From Pseudoduganella rivuli (lineage in GTDB: Bacteria; Pseudomonadota; Gammaproteobacteria; Burkholderiales; Burkholderiaceae_D), in the NCBI RefSeq assembly GCF_009674485.1, contig NZ_WKJJ01000028.1, positions 1-64,000 on the forward strand: a stretch of DNA of 64,000 bases, read 5' to 3'. The position numbers and the translations under genes were made by a program. Below are positions 54,508-63,335 of the stretch, one piece after another. The first letter of the stretch is position 1. Each line of letters opens with the position of its first letter. A model generated the notes under the pieces. That model did no database searches, was not told the origin of the DNA, and worked only from the letters and a program-made list of their open reading frames with translations.

Positions 54508-55968
54508 TCAGAAAGCGTGGGCCGCGTGCGTACCGAGGCTCATGATGTATTGCAGGATGACCTGGTTGTCGGTGGCGCCAGGACGGGATTTGTCTTGTGC
54601 GAATTGCAGGCGCAGGCGCGAGAATTCGGAGGGACTGTAATCGAACATGATGCTGGTCTTGCGCGGCGAGTACGGTTGCAGGATGGCGAAGCTGTCGGCC
54701 GCCAGCGTGCCGTCGTCGACCAGCGCGATGTGGCGCGCGCCCGGATTCAGGCGGTCGTAGCGCAAGCCCGCGCGCCAGTTTGGCATGAACTGATAGACGC
54801 CTTGCAGATACCAGCCGGATTGCTTGCCCGTATAGGCGCTGCTGTAGACGCGGCCCAGCGGACCATCGGCCGGCGCCGTGTCGTAGTCCAGCGTGCCGTC
54901 ATCCTTGCTGCGGAAATACTCGCCCTGCAATTTGAAATTCGTGATGGACGAATTGCCGTTCGGCGCCCACTTATAAATCGCATCGGCGATGAAGGTTGTG
55001 CTCTTGCCGCTGAAGGCATGGGCCAGGCCATCCTCTTCCCAGCCGCGCTGTTCCGCGTGGGTGCGCAGCAGCGACAAGCCGGCGCGGTAGCTGGACGAGG
55101 CGCCGATATCGTCACCCACGCGGGCAAACGCCGCCACGGAATTGGCGCCATTACGGTTGCGGGCCGTGCCCGGGAAGTTGGCGCCGTTGCCCAGTTCCAC
55201 GCCCAATTCGACGAACTGGTCCAGCGGCGCCAGCCATTTGGCCTGCACGCCGTCGGACTTGAATTGGCCGCCGAGGAACACCTGGTACGCCAGCGGCGCA
55301 TCGGCAAAGTCCCACGTGTGGCTGTGCTGGCTGTTCAGGTAACCGATGGCCGACAGGAAGCGCCCGGCCTTGACGTTGAAGCCACCGCCCAGGTCACGGG
55401 TCTGGATGAACGCTTCTTCCACTTCCGCTTCGTTTTCCGGCGTCAGCGCGAAGGTCAGCTGGCCGGCAAACATCGGGTCGATATTGGCGCGCAGCGTGAT
55501 TTCCGATTCGCCCAGGCTGAAGCCTTTCGCACCGGGACCGGTTTCACCGCCCGGCGGCAGCATGCCTTGCACCTTGTATTGTTCCGGGTCCTGCTTCAGG
55601 CGCTGGAACGAGCCGCCGAGGATGGCGGAAATGTCCGGGTTGAACGCATTACTGGATGCCTGCACCGGTGCCGCCGGTGCGCCCTGCGCCGGCGCCGGCG
55701 CAGAGTTTTGCGCCTGCGCCGCGCTGGCGTTGCTGTCGGCCTGCTGCGCCGTCGCCACGGCGGCTTTCGCCTCACTTTGAGCGGCCGTGGCCTGGGCTTG
55801 CGCCTGGGCCAGCCGCTGCTCCAGCGCGGCCAGGCGCGCCTCGTACGCTTCCTTCATCTGGCGGATCTGTTCGCGGATTTCCGCCAGTTCCTTGGTTTCT
55901 TTGGCCTGCGCCATGGGCGCAACAAATGCAGCGGCCAGCGCCGCAACGATGACACTTTTCTTCAACAT
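54508..55968 (-). CDS. Outer-membrane porin-like protein of the metal operon
   Basis: The 486-residue protein has a signal peptide (residues 1-22, cut near AQAKE), a coiled coil (about 25-85: EIREQIRQMKEAYEARLAALEQRLAQ) and a low-complexity Ala/Gln/Pro stretch. A beta-barrel domain with many alternating strands ends in a terminal aromatic (HAAHAF). It looks like a trimeric porin with an N-terminal coiled coil. ATG 55968 was chosen, since the open frame upstream is antisense to the small Cys protein. The genes of a metal-binding protein and permease follow, so it may serve metal entry. Confidence 0.75.
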   Translation of the reverse strand: MLKKSVIVAALAAAFVAPMAQAKETKELAEIREQIRQMKEAYEARLAALEQRLAQAQAQATAAQSEAKAAVATAQQADSNASAAQAQNSAPAPAQGAPAAPVQASSNAFNPDISAILGGSFQRLKQDPEQYKVQGMLPPGGETGPGAKGFSLGESEITLRANIDPMFAGQLTFALTPENEAEVEEAFIQTRDLGGGFNVKAGRFLSAIGYLNSQHSHTWDFADAPLAYQVFLGGQFKSDGVQAKWLAPLDQFVELGVELGNGANFPGTARNRNGANSVAAFARVGDDIGASSSYRAGLSLLRTHAEQRGWEEDGLAHAFSGKSTTFIADAIYKWAPNGNSSITNFKLQGEYFRSKDDGTLDYDTAPADGPLGRVYSSAYTGKQSGWYLQGVYQFMPNWRAGLRYDRLNPGARHIALVDDGTLAADSFAILQPYSPRKTSIMFDYSPSEFSRLRLQFAQDKSRPGATDNQVILQYIMSLGTHAAHAF

Positions 55969-56050
55969 CTTGAATCCTGTTTTTGTATAGGTATAGGCGA
56001 GCCGGCGCGTGTGCGGAACAAAGCGCAGCGGCCCGGATGGCAATACGGAA

Positions 56051-56407
56051 TCAGGCGATGGAAGGAGGAGCGCGGGACTGGAAGACGCAGACGGTGCGCT
56101 GGCACGCGACAGGCGTGTCAGTGACCAGGACCAGGGGCGCCGCGTGTTCGACGACCGGGAAGGTGTAAGACGGGGTATCGAGCGCGTGGGCGATTTGCGC
56201 GAAGGCCAGGCACTGGTCGCAATTCTGGTCCAGCGCCAGGTTTTTCGACGCGCCGAAGTTTTGTCCGGCGGCGTCGCGTTCAACTACCTGTTGCCGGCTC
56301 TGGCTGACATCCGACAAGTGCGATATCGCGTGCGTGATCCCCAGCTGCTGGGACAGTACCAGCAGCAGCGACAGCAAGGCATAAGCGATATGGCGTTTCA
56401 GTATCAC
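56051..56407 (-). CDS. Small exported Cys/His protein, DUF2946-like
   Basis: The 118-residue protein has an N-terminal hydrophobic segment (residues 5-22) and then HAISHLSD, and later NCDQCLAFAQIAHAL, a CxxC with neighbouring His. It resembles small exported proteins at the head of metal-uptake operons, but the family assignment is uncertain. It stands 82 bases upstream of the porin gene and probably is the first gene of the operon. No Zur box was recognised upstream. Confidence 0.6.
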   Translation of the reverse strand: MILKRHIAYALLSLLLVLSQQLGITHAISHLSDVSQSRQQVVERDAAGQNFGASKNLALDQNCDQCLAFAQIAHALDTPSYTFPVVEHAAPLVLVTDTPVACQRTVCVFQSRAPPSIA

Positions 56408-56521
56408 AGCACGAAGCTTGTATAGATGAATGGGCGTATTGTAATCAGTCCGTCAATTTTTCCAAGCATTTTTTAACGGAGTGCGTATCGTACTGTAACA
56501 AACCCGCTACCAGGTAACGCG

Positions 56522-57148
56522 CTAGGCCGCTGCCTTGCTGAGGAACGCATGGACTTTGGCCGCCGCCAGCTTGTTCACCGACATCAGCAATTCCGGCGCC
56601 ACTTCCGCGTAGCCATAACGGCGCCCCAGGTGTTGCGCGATGTGCAGCAGCACTTGCGCCGCCACTTCCGCATCGGCTTCGGCCCGGTGGGCCGTGCCTT
56701 TGAAGCGGATGCCCAGGCTGCCGGACAAGGTGCCCAGCTTGTAGCTGCCCAGTTCGGGGAACACGCGGCGCGCCAGTTTCAGCGAACACACCGGTCCCAG
56801 GTGGCGTGCGGCAAGGCCGCAACGGGCGCTTTCCGCGTGCAGGAATTTTTCATCGAAGCTGGCGTTGTGGGCCGACAGCGTATCGCCGCCGATAAACTCC
56901 ACCAATTGCGGCACCACTTCGCTGGCCGGCGGCGCACTGTCCACCATCTGCTGCGTGATGCCTGTCAGGCCGGTAATGAACGCAGGAATGCGCACGCCGC
57001 AATTGACCAGCGACACGTAGCGGTCCGTGATGCGGCCGTCTTCGATGCGCAGCGCCGCCACTTCCGTGATGCGGTCACCATTGTCCGGCGACAGGCCGGT
57101 GGTCTCGAAGTCCAGCATGACAATCGGTTTGCTGTAGACGGCCATCAT
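56522..57148 (-). CDS. 3'-5' exonuclease, DnaQ/RNase T-like fold
   Basis: The 208-residue DEDD-type exonuclease has Exo I motif MLDFETTGLSPDNGDRITEVAAL, Exo II region SAHNASFDEKFLHAE, and Exo III with HRAEADAEVAAQVLLHI, the DEDDh type. It resembles the epsilon-like and exonuclease X group. It overlaps the stop of the Hsp70 gene by 4 bases (ATGA). It may act in DNA repair or nucleotide turnover. Precise substrate unknown. Confidence 0.85.
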   Translation of the reverse strand: MMAVYSKPIVMLDFETTGLSPDNGDRITEVAALRIEDGRITDRYVSLVNCGVRIPAFITGLTGITQQMVDSAPPASEVVPQLVEFIGGDTLSAHNASFDEKFLHAESARCGLAARHLGPVCSLKLARRVFPELGSYKLGTLSGSLGIRFKGTAHRAEADAEVAAQVLLHIAQHLGRRYGYAEVAPELLMSVNKLAAAKVHAFLSKAAA

Positions 57149-58401
57149 GCGCCCCCGAATTTGCGCACGGCGTCCAGCGCCAGGCCGGCGCCGATGCTGC
57201 CGAACAGATCGCCTTCGACGCGGCGCGCGGATGGCACTACGGCGGCAATGCGTTCGCGCAGCGATTGCACGCCGGACGAACCGCCGGTGAAGAACACGGT
57301 GTCAACCGCATCGGCGGCCACGCCCGCGTCGCGCAGCATCGCTTGCACGGTTTGCTCGACGGAGCCCACCAGGTGGCCGATGGCGCTATTGAAACCGTCG
57401 CGCGTCAGGTCGACGTGCACGGGCGGAATCAGGCGGTCCAGGTGCAGTTGCACGTCGGCCGCACCGGACAGTGCGATCTTGCCCTCTTCCACCTGCATGG
57501 CCAGCCAGTGGCCGGCGCGTTCCTCGATCAGGTTTTGCAGGCGGCCCAGTTTTTCCGGTTCGCGCGCATCGCGCAGCAATTCCACCAGTTGCGCATGCAT
57601 TTTCTTGGTGTACGCCTGGTTGATGGTGTGCCACGTGGCCAGGTTGAAGTAATAGCTGGACGGCACTTCGGCGCCGCCATTCAATTGCGTGCCCAGGCCC
57701 AGCAGCGGCATCACGCTGGACAGGCTCAGGTATTTATCGAAATCCGTGCCGCCGATGTGCACACCACCCGTGGCGAGGATGTCGTCACGCCGGTCGGATT
57801 TGGCAATCCGCTCCGGCGCCAGCCGTACCAGCGAAAAGTCCGACGTGCCGCCGCCGATGTCGGCGATCAGCACCAGTTCTTCGCGGCCGATCTGCGATTC
57901 ATAGTCGAAGGCCGCGGCAATCGGTTCGTACTGGAACGCGATGTCCTTGAAGCCGACGGCGCGCGCCACGTCGGCCAGCGTCTGCTCGGCCAGTTTGTCG
58001 TTGTCCGCGTTGTCATCGATGAAATACACGGGGCGGCCAAACACGGCGGACGTCAGCGGCCGCCCTGCTTCGCGCTCGGCCCGGCGTTTCAGTTCGCCGA
58101 TGAATTGCTGCAGCAATACGCGGAATGGCAGCGCGCGGCCCGCCACTTCGGTCTGGCCATCGATCAGCGACGTGCCCAGCAAGCTCTTCATGGACCGCAT
58201 CAGGCGGCCTTCATAACCGGCCAGGTACTCCGTCAGCGCGGCTCTGCCATAGCTGGTAGTATCGTCATCGGCATTGAAAAACACGACGGAAGGCAGCGTC
58301 ACTTTGCCGTCTTCCAGTGTCAGCATGGTGGGATGGCCTGGACGCACCCAGCCTACTGTGGAATTGGACGTGCCGAAATCAACGCCGCATGCTGTGGCCA
58401 T
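57145..58401 (-). CDS. Hsp70-family protein, YegD-like
   Basis: The 418-residue protein contains only the nucleotide-binding domain of Hsp70. The phosphate 1 motif is CGVDFGTSNSTVGWV, phosphate 2 is LIADIGGGTSDFSLV, and the adenosine site is TVFFTGGSSGVQSLRE. It lacks the substrate-binding beta domain, like YegD. GGAGGT precedes ATG 58401. It is the first of a two-gene operon with the exonuclease, coupled by ATGA. Its function is unknown. Confidence 0.9.
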   Translation of the reverse strand: MATACGVDFGTSNSTVGWVRPGHPTMLTLEDGKVTLPSVVFFNADDDTTSYGRAALTEYLAGYEGRLMRSMKSLLGTSLIDGQTEVAGRALPFRVLLQQFIGELKRRAEREAGRPLTSAVFGRPVYFIDDNADNDKLAEQTLADVARAVGFKDIAFQYEPIAAAFDYESQIGREELVLIADIGGGTSDFSLVRLAPERIAKSDRRDDILATGGVHIGGTDFDKYLSLSSVMPLLGLGTQLNGGAEVPSSYYFNLATWHTINQAYTKKMHAQLVELLRDAREPEKLGRLQNLIEERAGHWLAMQVEEGKIALSGAADVQLHLDRLIPPVHVDLTRDGFNSAIGHLVGSVEQTVQAMLRDAGVAADAVDTVFFTGGSSGVQSLRERIAAVVPSARRVEGDLFGSIGAGLALDAVRKFGGA

Positions 58402-58597
58402 GCCTACCTCCGATAAAAGGGGCGGAATTATAACAGAATTGACCGGAAATAACGCCACTTGCCGGTTAGTAGTTTCCACGCGTCAATTAGCTACAATTTT
58501 AGTTCATTTACGTGCAAACTATTGCCTTTGAGTAAGAGCGTAAGCTATCCTCGAGGACAACTATATACATGCTTGCTGGCATGGCCCTACAAAGACG

Positions 58598-59689
58598 ATG
58601 AGAACAAAGCAATCCGCGCCTGCGTTGAGTCTTGCAGAGCATAAAGCAGCAATCCAGAAAGAAAACCGCCGGGTCACGTCGTACGACGTGGCGCTGGTCG
58701 CGGGCGTGTCGCAATCGGCCGTATCCCGCTGTTTCAAGCCGGGCGCCAGCGTCTCGAAGGCCACCTATGCGCGCGTCATGAAAGCCGCCGCCGCGCTGGA
58801 TTACATTCCGAATGCCGCCGCCCGCAGCCTGATTACCCGCCGCACCAACATGGTCGCGGTCATCATTTCCAACCTGGCCAACCTGGCCTATCCGGAAGCC
58901 CTGTCTGAACTGAGCCAGCACATCGGCCGGCGCGGCAAGCGCGTGCTGCTGTTCACGTTGCAGCGCGAAACCGATATCGGCGCCGTGCTGAACGACGTGT
59001 GGCAATACCAGGTCGACGGCGTGATCGCCGCCGCCACGCTGACCGATGAACAGGTCGCGGAATTCGAACGCCGCCGCATGCCCTTGGTCGTGTTCAACCG
59101 CGGCTTGCGCGGCCAGGCCGTCAACACCGTCGCGTGCGACCACTACGAAGCGGGCCACATGCTGGTGGCCAAGCTGGCCACGGCCGGCCACCGCATCATC
59201 GCCATCATCGACGGTCCGGAAGACAACATTGTCGGCAGCGAACGCCGGCGCGGCGCGGCCGACAAGCTGGCGGAACTGGGTTTGCCGCCGCCCGTCATCG
59301 TGCGCGGCCACTTTGATTACGCCAGCGGCGCGCGCGGCTTGCGCGACATTATTTCCCGCCTGGGCCACGTGCCGGACGCCGTGATTTGCGGCAGCGACGT
59401 GATGGCGATCGGCTGCCTCGATTACGCCCGCCACGAACTGGGATTATCGGTGCCGGCGCAACTGTCGGTGGCGGGTTTCGACGCCGTCGAGCCGTCGAAC
59501 TGGCTCAGCTACAACCTCACCACGTTGCGCCAGCCGATCCAGAAAATGGCGTCGGCAGCGGCGGAATTGCTGCACAACCTGATCGAGCTGGGTGAAGGCG
59601 AAGTGGAAAAGCGGATGTTTGCGTCGCAGTTCATCGAGGGCGCCACGGCGCGGCTGACGACGCTGCCGAGCGTGTCGCTGGCTGCCTGA
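58598..59689 (+). CDS. LacI-family transcriptional regulator
   Basis: The 363-residue protein has an unusual 26-residue N-terminal extension before the helix-turn-helix (TSYDVALVAGVSQSAVSRCFKPGASVSKATYARVMKAA). The hinge region AARSLITRRTNMVAVIISNL and a periplasmic-binding-protein-like ligand domain (GVIAAATL, AGHRIIAIIDGPEDN, AVICGSDVMAIGCLDYARHELGLSVPAQLSVAGFDAVE) follow. It is divergent to the Hsp70 gene across 196 bases. No sugar operon is adjacent, so its ligand and targets are unknown. Confidence 0.9.
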   Translation: MRTKQSAPALSLAEHKAAIQKENRRVTSYDVALVAGVSQSAVSRCFKPGASVSKATYARVMKAAAALDYIPNAAARSLITRRTNMVAVIISNLANLAYPEALSELSQHIGRRGKRVLLFTLQRETDIGAVLNDVWQYQVDGVIAAATLTDEQVAEFERRRMPLVVFNRGLRGQAVNTVACDHYEAGHMLVAKLATAGHRIIAIIDGPEDNIVGSERRRGAADKLAELGLPPPVIVRGHFDYASGARGLRDIISRLGHVPDAVICGSDVMAIGCLDYARHELGLSVPAQLSVAGFDAVEPSNWLSYNLTTLRQPIQKMASAAAELLHNLIELGEGEVEKRMFASQFIEGATARLTTLPSVSLAA

Positions 59690-59733
59690 GCGCCGGCACA
59701 GCCTGCAGGATTCCCGTCCGGCGCCGCAGATGG

Positions 59734-60198
59734 TCACTCATGTCCGTTCCTCGTCACGTACTGGGCATGGAGCTTCTGGTGGGCGCTGTTCAAGTCCACT
59801 ACGTTCAACTGTCCGTTCTTGCCGCAACGGATGACGTTCTCGTTCACCACCGCCTGTTGGACGCCTGCCTTTTCTCCCATCGCTGCCGTCGCGTCAAAGA
59901 AAACAAAGAAGGCTTTACCTCTATACGCGGCGAAGTCGAAACCCTCCCATACGTAAGTCTCTTTGCTCGCGGGATAATTCGTCTCGAGCACGCAAAACGC
60001 CACTTCGTCACTGTCAAGCTGGGTGAGTTTTTTCCGCAGCAGATCTTGTACCGTCTGAGGCGAAGCGTCTGACGGGGTGCGGTCGAAATACTCGATGCCG
60101 CCTTGCACACCACTCCACTTAAGGACGGTCTTCTCCATGAGCAGCAGTGCCGCGAATCCTGCCGGCTTGTGCGTCGCCACGATCACCTTGATTTTCAT
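59734..60198 (-). CDS. Hypothetical protein, 154 residues
   Basis: A soluble alpha/beta-looking protein begins MKIKVIVATHKPAGFAALLL. Later residues DEVAFCVLETNYPASKETYVWEGFDF and KAFFVFFDATAAMGEKAG alternate hydrophobic strands. The start ATG 60198 has GGAGGG about 8 bases upstream. It converges with the LacI-type gene. I do not recognise the family. The base composition is lower in GC than the neighbours. Confidence 0.65.
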   Translation of the reverse strand: MKIKVIVATHKPAGFAALLLMEKTVLKWSGVQGGIEYFDRTPSDASPQTVQDLLRKKLTQLDSDEVAFCVLETNYPASKETYVWEGFDFAAYRGKAFFVFFDATAAMGEKAGVQQAVVNENVIRCGKNGQLNVVDLNSAHQKLHAQYVTRNGHE

Positions 60199-60305
60199 AC
60201 GCTTTCCTCCCTGGCGCCATGTACAGGATATCGAGGATAGTTCCGGCGACATACAAATGGCAAATTAAATAAGCTTGCCGTGTTTCCAACAAACGACTCA
60301 ACAAT

Positions 60306-60668
60306 TCATCGGACCGCGTCCAGCGCGCGCTGCCTGGCCTTGCTCAGCTGCGACCGGGCTTTTTCATACGACCACTGCACCAGCTCGCGCAAATAATCCT
60401 CCTGGAATTGCGCCACGCGCACCACCGTCACCCAGTGATACCGCCCCATGTAGCGGGCCGGCTTCACACCCGGCATGCCGGTCAGCTCCAGGAAACGGTC
60501 CGGCGTGGCGCGGAAGCTGAAGCGCCACCGTTCCGGTTCGCTGGTCTTGAAATAGGCAAAGGTCTTGTCGCCGACCTTGTAGGTCAGGATATTGCTTGGC
60601 GCTCCGTGCAGGGTTTCCACCGCACCGGGAAATGCACGTAGCCAGGTTTTCAGCGCTTCGGTATTCAT
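60306..60668 (-). CDS. MmcQ/YjbR-like protein
   Basis: The 120-residue protein with a CyaY-like/DUF1801-like small fold begins MNTEALKTWLRAFPGAVETLHGAPSNILTYKVGDKTFAYF. The order of motifs (TYKVGDKTFAYF, RFSFRATPDRFLELTGMPGVKPARYMGRYHWVTV) is the MmcQ/YjbR family, small DNA-binding-like proteins. The start ATG 60668 was chosen. The previous 20 residues overlap the cphA terminator. Function uncertain. Confidence 0.82.
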   Translation of the reverse strand: MNTEALKTWLRAFPGAVETLHGAPSNILTYKVGDKTFAYFKTSEPERWRFSFRATPDRFLELTGMPGVKPARYMGRYHWVTVVRVAQFQEDYLRELVQWSYEKARSQLSKARQRALDAVR

Positions 60669-60682
60669 TGGGGACCGGACAG

Positions 60683-60708
60683 AAAAAAGGCGCCGGTCAA
60701 GGCGCCTT
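60683..60708 (-). terminator. Terminator after cphA
   Basis: The arms AAGGCGCC (60687-60694) and GGCGCCTT (60701-60708) have a 6-base loop. On the minus strand a run of six T follows. It lies 20 bases after the cphA stop. Confidence 0.85.
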
Positions 60709-60728
60709 GGGATACGGGACGACGGCAA

Positions 60729-63308
60729 TCAGCCCACCGCCACCCGCTTGGCAATGTGCGCCAGCGACTCTTCCACCTGGTCCACCAGCACCAGGCACAG
60801 ATCGCCCGGCTGCAAGCGGTCCAGCGCCGTGTCGATGGCGATGAACTCGCCATTGATTTCGTCGATGTGGGTGGTGCGCGCGGCGCCGTTCAAGCCTTCG
60901 CGCAGCAGGCGCACGACTTCGCCGTCTTCACGGCCGCGCTGGCACGCGTCCTGGTACAGCACCACGTCGTCGAACGCGCGGCCGAGGATTTCCGTCTGCT
61001 GGCGGATGTCTTCGTCGCGGCGGTCGCCCGCGCCGGAAATCACCACCGAGCGGCGCTTGCCCGGCAGCGCATCGACCGCCTGCACCAGCGCCAGCATGGC
61101 GTCCGGGTTGTGGCCGTAATCGGCGATCACGGTCGCGCCCCGGAAGTCGAACATGTTGAAACGGCCCGGCGCATTGGCCGAGTCGTTGTCGAAGGTCGCC
61201 AGGCCCGCGCGGATCGACGCCCAGTCGATCCCGGCGCCCCAGGCTGCCGCCACCGACGCCATCACGTTTTCCACCTGGAAGCCGATCGCACCGTTTTTTG
61301 TGATCGGCACGTCACGCAACGCGATGCGCTCTTCGCGCTTGCCTTCCACCGCCACCAGGCAGCCATCGTCGACGTACACGGTGCGGCGGCCCTGTGCGAT
61401 ATGGGTGGCGATCACCGGGTGTTCGCGGTCGGCGCCGAAGAACGTCACCTTGCCGCGGCAGGTTGCCGCCATGCCGGCCACGATCGGATCGATCGCGTTC
61501 AGTACCGCGACGCCATTCTTGTCGACGTTTTGCACGATCACGCGCTTCAGCACGGCCAGGTCTTCCACCGTGGTGATGTAGTTCAGGCCCAGGTGGTCGC
61601 CCGCGCCGATATTGGTCACCACCGCCACCTTGCAGCGGTCGAACGCCAGGCCTTCACGCAGGATGCCGCCGCGCGCCGTTTCGAACACGGCCGCGTCGAC
61701 GTCCGGGTGCTGCAGCACGTTGCGCGCGCTGCGCGGGCCGGAACAGTCGCCGCTGTCGGTGCGGCGGCCATTGATGTAGACGCCGTCGGTATTAGTCATG
61801 CCCACGCGCAGGCCGGACGCCGCCATCAGGTGCGCCGTCAGGCGGACCGTCGTGGTCTTGCCGTTGGTGCCGGTCACCGCCACCACCGGGATGCGGCCAT
61901 CGTCGCCCTCGGGGAACATGGCGGAAATGATGGCTTCGCCGACCGGACGGCCCTTGCCGTACGACGGCGTCAGGTGCATGCGCAGGCCGGGCGCCGCGTT
62001 GACTTCCACCACGCCGCCACCCTGCGCTTCGATCGGTTGCAGCACGCTGTCGCACACCACGTCCACGCCGCAGATATCGAGGCCGATCATTTGCGCCGCT
62101 TCCACCGCGCGCGCCGCCACTTCCGGATGCACGTCATCGGTCACGTCGGTGGCGGAACCGCCGGTCGACAGGTTGGCGTTGTTGCGCAGGATGACGCGCT
62201 GGCCGTGCGGCGGCACCGAGTCCGCGTTCAAGCCTTGCAGCGACAGGCGCTCCAGCGCGATGTCATCGAAACGGATTTTCGTCAGCGACGTGGCGTGGCC
62301 GGAACCGCGGCGCGGATCGGCATTGACGGTTTCCACCAGTTGGCGCACCGAATGCACACCATCGCCCACGACATGGGGCGGATCGCGGCGCGCAGCGGCG
62401 ATCAGCTTGTTGCCGATCACCAGCAGGCGGAAATCGTGGCCCGGCAGGAAGCGTTCGACCAGGATGTCGTCACGGAATTCGCGGGCAGCCGCGAACGCCT
62501 TGTCGATCTGCTCGCGCGTCGTGACGTTGACCGTCACGCCCTTGCCCTGGTTGCCATCCTTCGGCTTGACCACAACAGGCACATCCGGCGCGCCGATTTC
62601 GCACGCGGCTTGCCACGCGTCGTCCGCGCTTTCCACGGAGCGGCCATGCGGCACCGGCACGCCGGCGGCGTCCAGCAATTTCTTCGTCAATTCCTTGTCT
62701 TGCGCGATGGTTTCGGCGATCGCGCCGGTGGAATCCATCTCGGCGGCCTGGATGCGGCGCTGGCGCGAGCCCCAGCCGAACATCACCATGCTGCCCTTGG
62801 TCATGCGCTTGAACGGGATGTTGCGCACGACGGCGGCGTGCACGATGGCGCCCGTGCTCGGACCCAGGCGCTCATCTTCGTCCAGGTCGCGCAGGCGGTG
62901 CAGCGCGTCGGCCAGGTCGAACGGCGTGTCGTCCAGCGCGGATTTGATCAGCTGTTCGGCCAGTTCCACCGCCAGGCGGCCCACTTCTTCCTCGGTGTAT
63001 TCCACCACCATCTGGTAGATACCCTTTTCCAGCGTCTGCGTGGTGCGGCTGAAGGTGACAGGGCAGCCCGCTTCGGCTTGCAGCGCCAGCGCCGTCATTT
63101 CCAGCACGTGCGCCATCGGCACGGCATCATTGTGGCCGATCGGTTGCAACGCGGCGATACCGGCGAAACGCGCACGCAGGCGGACTTCGAAGCCCGGCAG
63201 CAAATCGATGTTCTCTTCTTCCGTCGAGCAGGAGACGATGGCTTCGATTGCCGTATGGTGACTCCAAAGATTAGGACCGCGCAGCGCGCGGATGCGAATA
63301 ACTTCCAT
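60729..63308 (-). CDS. cphA: Cyanophycin synthetase CphA
   Basis: The 859-residue enzyme polymerises Asp and Arg into multi-L-arginyl-poly-L-aspartate. The N-terminal domain (about residues 1-160) is followed by an ATP-grasp domain (about 215-470: VPVVVKPKDGNQGKGVTVNV, GVDVVCD, VEVNAAPGLRMH). A Mur-ligase-like domain (about 480-850) begins with the P-loop GTNGKTTTVRL and continues into a C-terminal Mur domain (FNMFDFRGATVIADYGHNPDAM). All are present, so it should be a complete CphA1-type enzyme. A second, shorter synthetase gene lies 27 bases upstream. The polymer stores nitrogen and carbon. Confidence 0.95.
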   Translation of the reverse strand: MEVIRIRALRGPNLWSHHTAIEAIVSCSTEEENIDLLPGFEVRLRARFAGIAALQPIGHNDAVPMAHVLEMTALALQAEAGCPVTFSRTTQTLEKGIYQMVVEYTEEEVGRLAVELAEQLIKSALDDTPFDLADALHRLRDLDEDERLGPSTGAIVHAAVVRNIPFKRMTKGSMVMFGWGSRQRRIQAAEMDSTGAIAETIAQDKELTKKLLDAAGVPVPHGRSVESADDAWQAACEIGAPDVPVVVKPKDGNQGKGVTVNVTTREQIDKAFAAAREFRDDILVERFLPGHDFRLLVIGNKLIAAARRDPPHVVGDGVHSVRQLVETVNADPRRGSGHATSLTKIRFDDIALERLSLQGLNADSVPPHGQRVILRNNANLSTGGSATDVTDDVHPEVAARAVEAAQMIGLDICGVDVVCDSVLQPIEAQGGGVVEVNAAPGLRMHLTPSYGKGRPVGEAIISAMFPEGDDGRIPVVAVTGTNGKTTTVRLTAHLMAASGLRVGMTNTDGVYINGRRTDSGDCSGPRSARNVLQHPDVDAAVFETARGGILREGLAFDRCKVAVVTNIGAGDHLGLNYITTVEDLAVLKRVIVQNVDKNGVAVLNAIDPIVAGMAATCRGKVTFFGADREHPVIATHIAQGRRTVYVDDGCLVAVEGKREERIALRDVPITKNGAIGFQVENVMASVAAAWGAGIDWASIRAGLATFDNDSANAPGRFNMFDFRGATVIADYGHNPDAMLALVQAVDALPGKRRSVVISGAGDRRDEDIRQQTEILGRAFDDVVLYQDACQRGREDGEVVRLLREGLNGAARTTHIDEINGEFIAIDTALDRLQPGDLCLVLVDQVEESLAHIAKRVAVG

Positions 63309-63335
63309 TACCTTGTCCTGTGTGGGGGTGTCTTA

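Noticed and set aside
58598..59689. LacI-type regulator as controller of the Hsp70-exonuclease operon
   Set aside because: They are divergent, but I found no convincing palindromic operator between them, so the link is not claimed.
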